Source: Bacteroidota bacterium (GTDB lineage: Bacteria > Bacteroidota > Ignavibacteria > OLB7). Taken from it: a stretch of 52,071 nucleotides of DNA. Below the pieces are notes generated by a model. It did not search any database, was not told the origin of the DNA, and saw nothing but the letters and a program-made list of their open reading frames with translations. Position 1 is the stretch's first letter, and each line of letters opens with the position of its first letter. Shown here piece after piece: positions 9,403 through 16,601 of the stretch. Made by a program: the position numbers and the translations under genes. Where the stretch lies: positions 1 to 52,071 of the forward strand of contig JAFDZV010000052.1 in NCBI GenBank assembly GCA_018266795.1, written 5' to 3'.

Positions 9403-9487
9403 GCGGATGTGGTGAAATTGGCAGACACGCCAGACTTAGGATCTGGTGCCGCAAGGCGTGTGGGTTCGAGTCCCTCCATCCGCACCA
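9403..9487 (+). tRNA. tRNA-Leu (anticodon UAG)
   Basis: An 85-nt class II tRNA folds fully. The acceptor GCGGATG (9403-9409) pairs with CATCCGC (9477-9483), followed by A and an encoded CCA (9485-9487). The anticodon arm CCAGA-CTTAGGA-TCTGG gives anticodon TAG, reading CUN leucine codons. The variable arm is long as in leucine tRNAs, and the T loop GGTTCGAGTCC is canonical. Confidence 0.97.
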
Positions 9488-9740
9488 GCCGGATCGGACA
9501 GCGCTTCGAGTCGCATGATGCCTCGGGACGGATACGGCCCCGGTCAGGATACGGCGAGCCCCAACCGTACTCGAACGTCCGGCAGGGCGCGGGGCTACAC
9601 GGACAGGCTCGGAACATCGAGGCAGGGAACGGTGGCACGGGCGCGACGGCATTGCCCTGCCCGGCATGTACGCCGCACCTCCACCACCTGGAACAACCGG
9701 TACAAACGATTCAACACATAGAACGTAGTCAGCAAGGATA

Positions 9741-11165
9741 ATGGAATCAACGATCCGCCAGACCAATTCGGTCAAGTTCGAGCTCGATGTGGCTCTCACG
9801 AAGGACGAGCTCAACCCGTATCTCCAGAGCGCATATCGCGAAGCGCAGAAGCATGCCAATCGCCCGGGCTTCCGCAAGGGACATGTCCCCCTGCCGCTCA
9901 TCAAGCAGTTGTATGGTGCCTCGCTGGATAAGGAGGCACAGGAGGAGGCGGTGCAGAAGGAGTTCGCGAAGCTGATGGAGGAGAAGGAGATCCGCCCGGT
10001 GGGGCAGCCGGCAATCACGAAGCTGGACCGTACGGACGATGGCGGCCTCACCTTCACGGTGAGCTATGAGGTGCTTCCTTCGATCGAGGTGACCGACTAC
10101 AAGGGGCTGCCGGCGCGCCGCGTCTATCATGTGGTAGGCGACGAGGAGATCGATACCGAACTGCAGCGCATTCGCGAGAGCCACGCTCAGCAAAGCGAGG
10201 AGCCGGCCGAGTCCGTTGCGGACGAGAATCACTCCGTGAAGCTCACGATGCAGAAGCTGGAAAACGGCGAGCCGGTTGAGGGGAACGTGATGAACGACGT
10301 TCCGGTGTTCCTTGCCCGCCATGACATCAACCCGGAGCTGAAGGCCTCGCTGCTCAATACCAGAGTGGGCGATTCGTTCCGCATCGACCTGCCGACCGGC
10401 GATGACGGTGCCCTGAACAACTACGAGGTTACCGTCCTCTCGATCAACCGGATGACGGTGCCGGAAGTCGACGACTCGTTCGCCGTGCAGCTTCTCGGCA
10501 AGGACGACGCTACCGCGGAGGACCTTCGCAACGCCGTGCGCCAGGGGATCAACGCCGAGTACGAGAAGCGCTACAACGGCTACTTCCGCGACGCGCTGAT
10601 CAATGCCCTCATCGAGCGCAATCCGTTCGAGGTGCCGGACGCATTCGTGGGCGAGGTTCTTCGCTCCTTCATCGAGGATATGAAACGCGGGCCGAAGAAG
10701 GAACTCCCGCCGGACTTCGACATGGCCAAGTTCATCACCGAGACACGCCCGATGGCCGAACACACGGCGAAGTGGGCGCTGCTCCGCGACATGGTTATCG
10801 AGAAGGAGGATCTCGAGGCGGACGACAGCGATTACGAAGGCCTTGCGGAGATCGAGTCGCAGCGCACCGGCATCGATACCGAGACCCTCCTGAACTACTT
10901 CCGCAAGTCGGACAAGATCCGAGACCGCATCCTCGCCGAGAAGGCAATCCAGTTCCTGGAGGACTATGCCGTGATCGAGGATGTCGAGGATCGCTCCATC
11001 CCTGCCCCGGAACCGCATGTCCACACGCATGAGCACGATCACGGGCATGACCACGATCACGCGCATGAGCACGATCACGCGCATGAGCACGATCACGCGC
11101 ATGAGCACGATCACGGGCATGAGCACGATCACACGCATGAGCATGATCACGAGCATGACCAATAG
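9741..11165 (+). CDS. tig: Trigger factor with His-rich C-terminal tail
   Basis: Ribosome-associated chaperone (474 aa) that meets nascent chains at the exit tunnel. The N-terminal ribosome-binding domain carries the signature NRPGFRKGHVPLPLIKQLYG (about residues 47-66, where GFRxGxxP is the L23 contact). An FKBP-like middle domain (about 150-250) looks divergent, and a helical C-terminal domain follows. AAGGATA precedes the ATG. From residue 430 the protein ends in seven hexads of the type HEHDHA plus HDQ, roughly 20 histidines, which is not part of the usual trigger factor. It heads the classic tig-clpP-clpX order. The main call is secure; a metal-binding role for the tail is inference. Confidence 0.95.
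   Translation: MESTIRQTNSVKFELDVALTKDELNPYLQSAYREAQKHANRPGFRKGHVPLPLIKQLYGASLDKEAQEEAVQKEFAKLMEEKEIRPVGQPAITKLDRTDDGGLTFTVSYEVLPSIEVTDYKGLPARRVYHVVGDEEIDTELQRIRESHAQQSEEPAESVADENHSVKLTMQKLENGEPVEGNVMNDVPVFLARHDINPELKASLLNTRVGDSFRIDLPTGDDGALNNYEVTVLSINRMTVPEVDDSFAVQLLGKDDATAEDLRNAVRQGINAEYEKRYNGYFRDALINALIERNPFEVPDAFVGEVLRSFIEDMKRGPKKELPPDFDMAKFITETRPMAEHTAKWALLRDMVIEKEDLEADDSDYEGLAEIESQRTGIDTETLLNYFRKSDKIRDRILAEKAIQFLEDYAVIEDVEDRSIPAPEPHVHTHEHDHGHDHDHAHEHDHAHEHDHAHEHDHGHEHDHTHEHDHEHDQ
11028..11153 (+). repeat. 7 x 18-bp tandem repeat encoding HEHDHx
   Basis: Seven in-frame units of CATGAGCACGATCACGCG with few substitutions, followed by a partial unit and the stop codon. They encode the His/Asp/Glu tail of trigger factor (residues 430-471). 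Three adjacent units (from 11064 to 11117) are identical, suggesting recent slippage or unequal exchange. Confidence 0.92.
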
Positions 11166-11600
11166 GCTCTGACCGATCCGCAGAGGAGGGTTGTGATGAT
11201 GAGCGCTGCCAGGCAGGCTCGTACTTCCATTTCGAAGAGATCGCCACGTCGCGTCTCCTTCGGAGGCGCTCCTCGCGAAGACAACAGCCACATTGAGGTA
11301 TCCGTTGGCAATGCCCCACGATCGTCCTCGCGAGGCGGGCGTAGCGAAGCCGTGGCGAGAGATACTTCTTGCGCCCGGCGGCCGGCATGTGGATAACCCG
11401 CACCCCGGCCGGGCGTTGCAGATAAGTTTGTACAACGGGAACTAAGGGCCCGCCTTGTTCGTCTTTCCTGAAGTTGCCGCCCGATCGAGCCTGCATGTGC
11501 GTCTGCGCCTGCACGCCGCGATCGAACGCGAGAGGGCCACCCCCCGGCGGAAGTCGCGGCACGATGCCAGGACAATCCCGATATCTTTTACGGACGTACC
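11166..11600. other. Intergenic region between tig and clpP
   Basis: 435 bp without a supportable gene. It contains small palindromes (CCTCGCGAGG at 11326-11335; CTCCTTCGGAG near 11257) and an AT-richer patch near 11424 (AGATAAGTTTGTACAAC) that may be part of the clpP promoter. The distance suggests clpP has its own promoter. Confidence 0.5.
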
Positions 11601-12278
11601 ATGATCATTCCACGCATTGTAGAACGCACCGCTCGCGGTGAGGAAGTCTGGGATCCATTCAGCAGGCTCCTGAAGGAGCGCATCATCTTTCTTGACGCTC
11701 CGGTCTCCGACGAGGTCTCCAGCATCGTCATCTCTTCGCTCATCTTCCTCGAGTCCGAAGATCCCGCGAAGGATATCATCATGTACGTCAACTCTCCGGG
11801 AGGCTCGGTGAGCGCGGGCATGGCGATCTACGATACCATGCAATACATCCGCCCGGATGTCTCCACGATCTGCATCGGCATGGCGGCCTCGATGTCGCAG
11901 GTGCTTCTCTGCGCCGGCGCCAAGGGGAAGCGGATGGCGCTCCCCAACAGCCGCATCATGATGCATCAGCCATCCGGCGGCTCGCAGGGACAGACCACGG
12001 AGATCGAGATCTACCTCAAGGAGATGATTCGCATGCGCGAACAGCTCTACAACATCATCTCCGTGCACTCCGGACAGGATGTGGAGAAGATCCGCCGCGA
12101 CGCAGATCGCGACTACTGGATGTCGCCGCAGGATGCCGTGGACTACGGCCTGATCGATCGCGTGCTCAACAGCCGCAAGGAGATCAGCCAGATGCTGCCG
12201 CAGATCCCTTCCACGACGGGAGATCAGCGCCTGCAGATCGAGAACGATTCCGCCGATCGGGCAACATCCCCCCGATAG
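11601..12278 (+). CDS. clpP: ATP-dependent Clp protease proteolytic subunit
   Basis: Serine peptidase (225 aa, S14) forming the tetradecameric chamber that works with ClpX, encoded next. The catalytic triad is visible: Ser97 in GMAASMSQVLL, His122 in IMMHQP and Asp171 in RRDADRDYWMS. MYVNSPGGSV is the usual oxyanion/strand motif. The protein starts MIIPRIVERTARGEEVWDPF, a family-typical beginning without long propeptide. Ser99-Gln100 replaces the common Gly-Ala after the active site, and the C-terminal 25 residues are polar and unconserved. A strong hairpin follows at 12356, so clpX may be transcribed separately. Confidence 0.97.
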   Translation: MIIPRIVERTARGEEVWDPFSRLLKERIIFLDAPVSDEVSSIVISSLIFLESEDPAKDIIMYVNSPGGSVSAGMAIYDTMQYIRPDVSTICIGMAASMSQVLLCAGAKGKRMALPNSRIMMHQPSGGSQGQTTEIEIYLKEMIRMREQLYNIISVHSGQDVEKIRRDADRDYWMSPQDAVDYGLIDRVLNSRKEISQMLPQIPSTTGDQRLQIENDSADRATSPR

Positions 12279-12293
12279 GCTTCGCCGATGAGT

Positions 12294-12316
12294 GCCGCAG
12301 GCTTCGCCGATGAGCG
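12294..12316 (+). repeat. Short direct repeat GCAGGCTTCGCCGATGAG type
   Basis: The block GGCTTCGCCGATGAG followed by T/C GCC occurs twice in tandem just after clpP (the first copy begins near 12278). It is too short to interpret. Confidence 0.4.
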
Positions 12317-12355
12317 CCAGATGCGCTCGTCGCGCTTGAACCCGGACGCGCACAC

Positions 12356-12386
12356 GGCCCGGCATCAGCATTTGTGATGCCGGGCC
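12356..12386 (+). terminator. Hairpin after clpP (12-bp stem)
   Basis: GGCCCGGCATCA pairs perfectly with TGATGCCGGGCC across a 7-nt loop; only GGTTTG follows, so the T-tract is poor. The position after clpP supports a terminator or 3' end stabiliser. Confidence 0.75.
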
Positions 12387-12405
12387 GGTTTGTCGAAGGG
12401 CCGTC

Positions 12406-12469
12406 GGTTGTCAGTCGTTAGTAGTCAGTCGCGCATTCCCACTGACGAATGACAACTGACTATCGACCG
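12406..12469. repeat. Heptamer-type intergenic repeat
   Basis: GTTGTCAGTCGTTAGTAGTCAG and, in inverted sense, ACTGACGAATGACAACTGAC form an imperfect inverted repeat between clpP and clpX. The heptamer words match those at 1-84 and 7710-7843. Confidence 0.7.
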
Positions 12470-12514
12470 GCCAACAAATTTCTCCCCTCGCCACTATAAC
12501 GCTATCTTTGCCGC

Positions 12515-13783
12515 ATGGCCAATGATATTCACTCGATGCCGTCGGACATGGTGCGCTGCTCCTTCTGCGGCCGCACGTCGGACGAAGTAACCTCGATCAT
12601 CGCCGGTCCGAACGTCTACATCTGCGACATCTGCATTCAGAACTCCGTGGAGCTGCTCCGCCAGAACGCACGGCTGTTCCGTCCCGCACAGCCGGAGCGG
12701 CGCCTGTCGCCGAGCAGCATCCGGGCCGCACTGGATGAGTACGTGATCGGGCAGGAGTATGCCAAGAAGGTGCTGGCCGTTGCGGTGTACAATCACTACA
12801 AGCGCATCGAATCGCAGGAGACGCTTGCCGGCTTCGACGATGTTGAGATCGAGAAGTCCAACATCCTGATGATCGGCCCCACCGGCGTTGGCAAGACGCT
12901 CCTGGCGCAGACGCTCGCGCGGCTTCTGGACGTGCCGTTCGCAATTGCCGACGCCACAACGCTTACCGAGGCGGGCTACGTTGGCGATGACGTGGAGACG
13001 ATACTCGTATCGCTTCTGCAGAATGCGGACTACAATGTGGAGCGCGCTGAACGTGGCATCATCTACATCGACGAGGTGGACAAGATCACGCGCAAGAGCG
13101 ACTCCGCCTCCATCACGCGCGATGTCTCCGGCGAAGGAGTGCAGCAGGGCCTGTTGAAGATCCTCGAGGGAACGCGCGCGAACGTACCGCCGAAGGGAGG
13201 GCGCAAGCATCCGGAACAGCCGTTGATCCAGATCAACACGCGCAACATTCTCTTCATCTGCGGCGGCGCATTCGAAGGGCTGGAGAAGATCATCGCGCTC
13301 CGCATGCGCAAAACCACCATGGGCTTCGGAAGCGAGGTACAGGATCGCATCGAGGAGCGCTCCGAGCTCTTCCGCCATGTTGCCCCGGAGGATCTGATCA
13401 AGTTCGGATTGATCCCCGAACTGATCGGCCGCCTTCCGGTTATCGCGCCGCTGGAACCGCTTACCGACGAGGCGATGCGCGAAATCCTGACGTCGCCGAA
13501 GAACTCGCTCGTGAAACAGTATCGCAAGCTCCTCGCAATGGAAGGAGTGGATCTGGAGTTCAACGACGAGGCGATGAGCGAGATCATTGCGCGCGCGAAG
13601 ATTCGCAAGACCGGTGCCCGCGCGCTGCGCGGCGTGATGGAGGAGGCGATGCTGGATGTGATGTACGCACTCCCCGATCAGGAAGGATTGAAGAAGGTGG
13701 TGATCACGCCGGAGGTGATCCGCCGCGAAGGGGACGCGCACTTCGTGTTCGATGACGCCAAGCGGAAGAGCGCCGCAGGCTGA
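12515..13783 (+). CDS. clpX: ATP-dependent Clp protease ATP-binding subunit ClpX
   Basis: AAA+ unfoldase (422 aa) that recognises substrates and feeds ClpP. The N-terminal zinc-binding domain has Cys15, Cys18, Cys37 and Cys40. The Walker A motif GPTGVGKT lies near residues 121-128 and Walker [11 protein letters not shown] near 181-190. ESGEGVQQ-type pore and substrate segments appear as [18 protein letters not shown], and GFGSEVQ is the IGF/LGF-type ClpP-docking region. Full family length. The start ATG at 12515 has no clear Shine-Dalgarno sequence. It lies about 240 bp after clpP, past a hairpin and a repeat. Confidence 0.97.
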   Translation: MANDIHSMPSDMVRCSFCGRTSDEVTSIIAGPNVYICDICIQNSVELLRQNARLFRPAQPERRLSPSSIRAALDEYVIGQEYAKKVLAVAVYNHYKRIESQETLAGFDDVEIEKSNILMIGPTGVGKTLLAQTLARLLDVPFAIADATTLTEAGYVGDDVETILVSLLQNADYNVERAERGIIYIDEVDKITRKSDSASITRDVSGEGVQQGLLKILEGTRANVPPKGGRKHPEQPLIQINTRNILFICGGAFEGLEKIIALRMRKTTMGFGSEVQDRIEERSELFRHVAPEDLIKFGLIPELIGRLPVIAPLEPLTDEAMREILTSPKNSLVKQYRKLLAMEGVDLEFNDEAMSEIIARAKIRKTGARALRGVMEEAMLDVMYALPDQEGLKKVVITPEVIRREGDAHFVFDDAKRKSAAG

Positions 13784-14222
13784 CCCCATCCATCCCCATT
13801 ATCTGTAGAACGCCCCGGCAACGCTGTATCGTTGCCGGGGCGTTTCGCTTTCACCCATCCCGGCCCACGATGCGTATGTGCAGGCCGTTCAACGAGGTCC
13901 GGCGGTGACCCTGTGCGCGAGGCGTGCCTGCGGGGAATGAAACGGCGAGAAGAGTCCGCGGCTTCCTCCCCTCGCGAAACGCGGCCTGAAAGGTTCTGCA
14001 TGGAGATGACTGTGAACGTTGTTCGTGCAATGTCCCTGCAATCGACGGGTTGACAGGGCAAACGTACGGCACCCGGCCCGCCTCCGGAAGCCCGACGTTG
14101 TACGCATGCAGGCAGCGGAGGGCCATCCGCACGCGTAACGCCCCGGGCATCGCAGCGTGTGCAGCCTGATCGGCCGGTGCCAACCGACGGCGCCGGCATT
14201 CATATCGGCGAGGGAACGAACA
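13784..14222. other. Intergenic region after clpX
   Basis: 439 bp. It begins with the clpX terminator (13809-13844). The rest has no ORF with a plausible ribosome site or recognisable product; it should contain the promoter of the nucleotidyltransferase gene, which I cannot pinpoint. Confidence 0.5.
13809..13844 (+). terminator. Terminator hairpin after clpX (15-bp stem)
   Basis: AACGCCCCGGCAACG pairs perfectly with CGTTGCCGGGGCGTT across CTGTAT, followed by TCGCTTT. It lies 25 bp after the stop codon of clpX. Confidence 0.9.
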
Positions 14223-15026
14223 ATGGAGAACGAGCGGAGAGAACGAATACGGGAACGCCTCCTGCGCCTGGAACATGAGGAACAGGTTCGCATCATTCAT
14301 GCATGCGAGTCCGGGAGCAGGGCATGGGGGTTTCCCTCGCGCGACAGCGACTACGATGTGCGATTCATCTACGTGCGCGGGCGCGACTGGTACCTCTCGA
14401 TCGATGCGGCCGTTGCGCGCGACGTGATCGAGCTGCCGATCGACGACATTCTGGATATCAACGGCTGGGATCTCCCGAAGGCGCTGCGCCTGCTCCGCAA
14501 GTCCAACCCTCCGCTGCTGGAATGGCTCTGTTCGCCGATCGTCTACCGGACGCATGGCCCGCTGGTGGAACGGCTGCGCGCCATGGTGCCCGCCTATTAT
14601 TCCCCCAGGGCCTGCGCATACCACTATCTCCATATGGCCGAGGGAAACTCCCGTGCCTATCTGCAGGGAAGGACGGTATCGCTGAAGAAGTACTTCTACG
14701 TGCTGCGTCCGTTGCTTGCGATTCGGTGGATCGAGGAGGACCGGGGCGTTGCGCCGATCGAGTCTCAGCGCCTGGTGGAGACGATGCTGGAGCCGGGTGA
14801 GCTGCGCGACGCGATCGAACAGCTTCGGCAGAAGAAACTCGTGGATGTCGAGCTGGGAACGGGCCCGCGCATTCCAGCCATCAGCAGCTTCATCGAGAGC
14901 GAGCTTGCCCGCCATGCCAACGGCCTTCGCGTGACGCGGACGCCGGAGCGAGACAACGATGACCTGAACGCGCTGTTCCGGGAGGCGATCGAAGCGGCGT
15001 GGAGCCAGCCGTCCGCGGAAGCATAG
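14223..15026 (+). CDS. RlaP/YcgL-type predicted nucleotidyltransferase
   Basis: Protein of 267 aa in the DNA polymerase beta nucleotidyltransferase superfamily (COG3541-like). The active-site pattern is clear: GSRAWGFPSRDSDYDVRFIY (about residues 32-51), that is G-S followed by S-D-x-D with a further acidic residue later. The C-terminal helical part (HLAEGNSRAYL-like, LKKYFYVLRPLLAIRW) matches the same group, members of which occur with RNA-repair genes (RlaP) but also alone. Here it is alone, so the nucleotide and target are unknown. The ATG at 14223 follows GAGGGAACGAACA. A 14-bp hairpin follows the stop codon. Confidence 0.85.
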   Translation: MENERRERIRERLLRLEHEEQVRIIHACESGSRAWGFPSRDSDYDVRFIYVRGRDWYLSIDAAVARDVIELPIDDILDINGWDLPKALRLLRKSNPPLLEWLCSPIVYRTHGPLVERLRAMVPAYYSPRACAYHYLHMAEGNSRAYLQGRTVSLKKYFYVLRPLLAIRWIEEDRGVAPIESQRLVETMLEPGELRDAIEQLRQKKLVDVELGTGPRIPAISSFIESELARHANGLRVTRTPERDNDDLNALFREAIEAAWSQPSAEA

Positions 15027-15030
15027 TGCG

Positions 15031-15070
15031 GCCCGATGATGCAGCGCCGCAACGCCCTGCATCATCGGGC
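15031..15070. terminator. Bidirectional hairpin between convergent genes
   Basis: GCCCGATGATGCAG pairs perfectly with CTGCATCATCGGGC across 12 nt, 5 bp after the nucleotidyltransferase stop and before the end of the convergent Cys-rich gene. T-tract absent. Confidence 0.75.
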
Positions 15071-15172
15071 ACCGTTTGCATAGCGTTGCGAACCGGACTT
15101 GAACGGATCGCAATACGATAGTACGGCGCCGCCGTCATGCACCGGAGCCGCGTTGCACCGTGCGGTGAACCC

Positions 15173-15619
15173 TCAGTTCACCTCCTGCTGATCCTGTATG
15201 CAGGCCGCGCATGGGCCGGGTCCGTGGCTGAAGTGCAGTTCGTAGCAACCGTTCACGAGCGTGAGGCATGCACGCATACAACAGCCGCTGGGCACCGAGT
15301 AGTTGATGGTACATCCGTTCACCGGAATTGTGGCGTACGTGGGCACGCCGTTGCGGATGCAGACCAGCATCTTGAAGGTGGCGCCGTCGATGCATTCGAT
15401 CCGATAGCTGTTGCCCGGATCAACCTGATAGCAGATTTCGCAGTCGGCCGTGCGCATGCAGAAGTCCGCAGTGCAGACATCCGGATCAACCACGACTGTA
15501 ACCCAGCGGCAGCCGTTGCAGGTAATCTGCGCATGCGCACGCGGTGCGGCCATGAAGGCAGCTGCGGCCAGCAACAATGCCGCGGCCACTGCGAGGCGAG
15601 AGTGTGAAGTGCGAGTCAT
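15173..15619 (-). CDS. Cysteine-rich exported protein, unknown function
   Basis: Small secreted protein of 148 aa that I do not recognise. It has a Sec signal peptide (hydrophobic run LAVAAALLLAAAAFMAAP ending in the AHA-Q cleavage site, about residues 10-32). The mature part of about 115 residues has 15 cysteines, many in CxxC or adjacent pairs (CNGC, CEIC, GCCMRAC, CAAC), so it is probably disulfide-bonded or metal-binding. The ATG at 15619 is set by a strong AGGAGG 8 nt upstream. It is transcribed toward the nucleotidyltransferase gene, with a hairpin between them. No neighbour suggests a function. Confidence 0.8.
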   Translation of the reverse strand: MTRTSHSRLAVAAALLLAAAAFMAAPRAHAQITCNGCRWVTVVVDPDVCTADFCMRTADCEICYQVDPGNSYRIECIDGATFKMLVCIRNGVPTYATIPVNGCTINYSVPSGCCMRACLTLVNGCYELHFSHGPGPCAACIQDQQEVN

Positions 15620-16088
15620 GATCTGAGCCTCCTCGATGATTGAATGAATGATGTGTGGAACGTGCCTGCCGGAGCTGCGCAACAGATGCAGTTCCTGCTG
15701 GCAGGCTTGCTGGATTCATCGGCCGGGCGTATCGGTGCCGCGCAGGCCCGCACCGGCTGTTTCATGGCCCGATGCCTGTGCGCGCAACGGCGCCGGCCGA
15801 TACGGATGCGGGAGGGAATCGGGCGGCGATCCGCCCTGACGGAACGAAGCGGTGTTGGGGAAGACCCCGATGTCCTCCGCTCGAGAGGAGCCGGGCGAGG
15901 GGAACGACGGCGTTTCGGCGGACGCGGCACGCAGAGATCGGCGGGCGCGTTCGGCGGAAGCTCGTCGTTGAACTAAGAGGGTCGGCCGGTTGGAAATTGG
16001 ACATGGCGCCGCACGCCGCTGCATGCTCGATACCTCCGCATGTGCGGGGTACGATTCAACGAAGAGATGCGCGGCTGCGGCAACTTTG
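15620..16088. other. Intergenic region upstream of the Cys-rich gene and ffs
   Basis: About 470 bp with no supportable coding region; short open frames on both strands lack ribosome sites and are arginine-rich in the manner of shadow frames. It holds divergent promoters for the Cys-rich gene and the SRP RNA. Confidence 0.5.
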
Positions 16089-16120
16089 TTTGGTCACGTG
16101 AGGCGGCGGGTGTATATTGG
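16089..16120 (+). promoter_or_regulatory. Bacteroidota-type promoter of the SRP RNA
   Basis: TTTG (16089-16092), 20 nt, then TATATTGG (16113-16120) matches the -33 TTTG / -7 TAnnTTTG pattern of Bacteroidota housekeeping promoters except for one base in the second box. The predicted RNA begins about 18 nt further on. Confidence 0.65.
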
Positions 16121-16137
16121 ACCAACTTGAAAATCTT

Positions 16138-16237
16138 GAGGTCAAGTCCTGTGCGACCATGTCGTACCCAATCCCGTCAGGTCCGGAAGGAAGCAGCGGT
16201 CAGTATTGGCAGGTGCGACACAGTTCAGCTTGACCTC
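16138..16237 (+). ncRNA. ffs: Small signal recognition particle RNA (4.5S type)
   Basis: A hairpin RNA of about 100 nt binding Ffh for co-translational membrane targeting. The universally conserved tip is present: GTCAGGTCCGGAAGGAAGCA (16177-16196), with the GGAA tetraloop and the AGCAG asymmetric side. The outer ends GAGGTCAAG (16138-16146) and CTTGACCTC (16229-16237) pair perfectly and are followed by a T-tract (TTTTTATTT) acting as terminator. There is no Alu domain, so this is the short bacterial form. Confidence 0.95.
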
Positions 16238-16246
16238 TTTTTATTT
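16229..16246 (+). terminator. Intrinsic terminator of ffs
   Basis: The closing stem of the SRP RNA followed directly by TTTTTATTTG; the only clear T-tract terminator in the window that belongs to an RNA gene. Confidence 0.7.
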
Positions 16247-16601
16247 GTTCACTCAGTCCACTAACCGTGGCACGTCTTGGCGCAGATTGGTTGACGCCGC
16301 GCCGGGTGCCGAGTTGGACGTGCGCGCGCCGGGTTCAGCAATGAACATCGATTCGCATCGCGCCCCATCTCGCCGCGCGACAGCGTCACCGCTGCCAGGA
16401 GAAAGGTTGTTGCTTTGCGTTGCCGATCACTGAATCCATCGCGATTCTCCTCCCCCGGGGTATGTCGCGTCGATATACAGCCCCCTCGCCCTCGATCGTA
16501 CGGTCGCCAGCAACCCATTCCCATCGCTCTCCTCGCCGCGTTCCCTCCTCTCTCGCTCCAACACCATCCCGCTGGTTGCCCACGGCCTTTCGTACCCTTC
16601 C
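16247..16601. other. Leader region of the RNase E/G gene
   Basis: About 355 bp upstream of the RNase gene without a recognisable gene. It may include a 5' UTR for autoregulation, as known for RNase E in Escherichia coli, but no specific structure could be assigned. Confidence 0.4.

Noticed and set aside
15644-16101. Small plus- and minus-strand frames in the gap before ffs
   Set aside because: Overlapping frames in several phases, Arg/Pro-rich, lacking ribosome sites and recognisable features.
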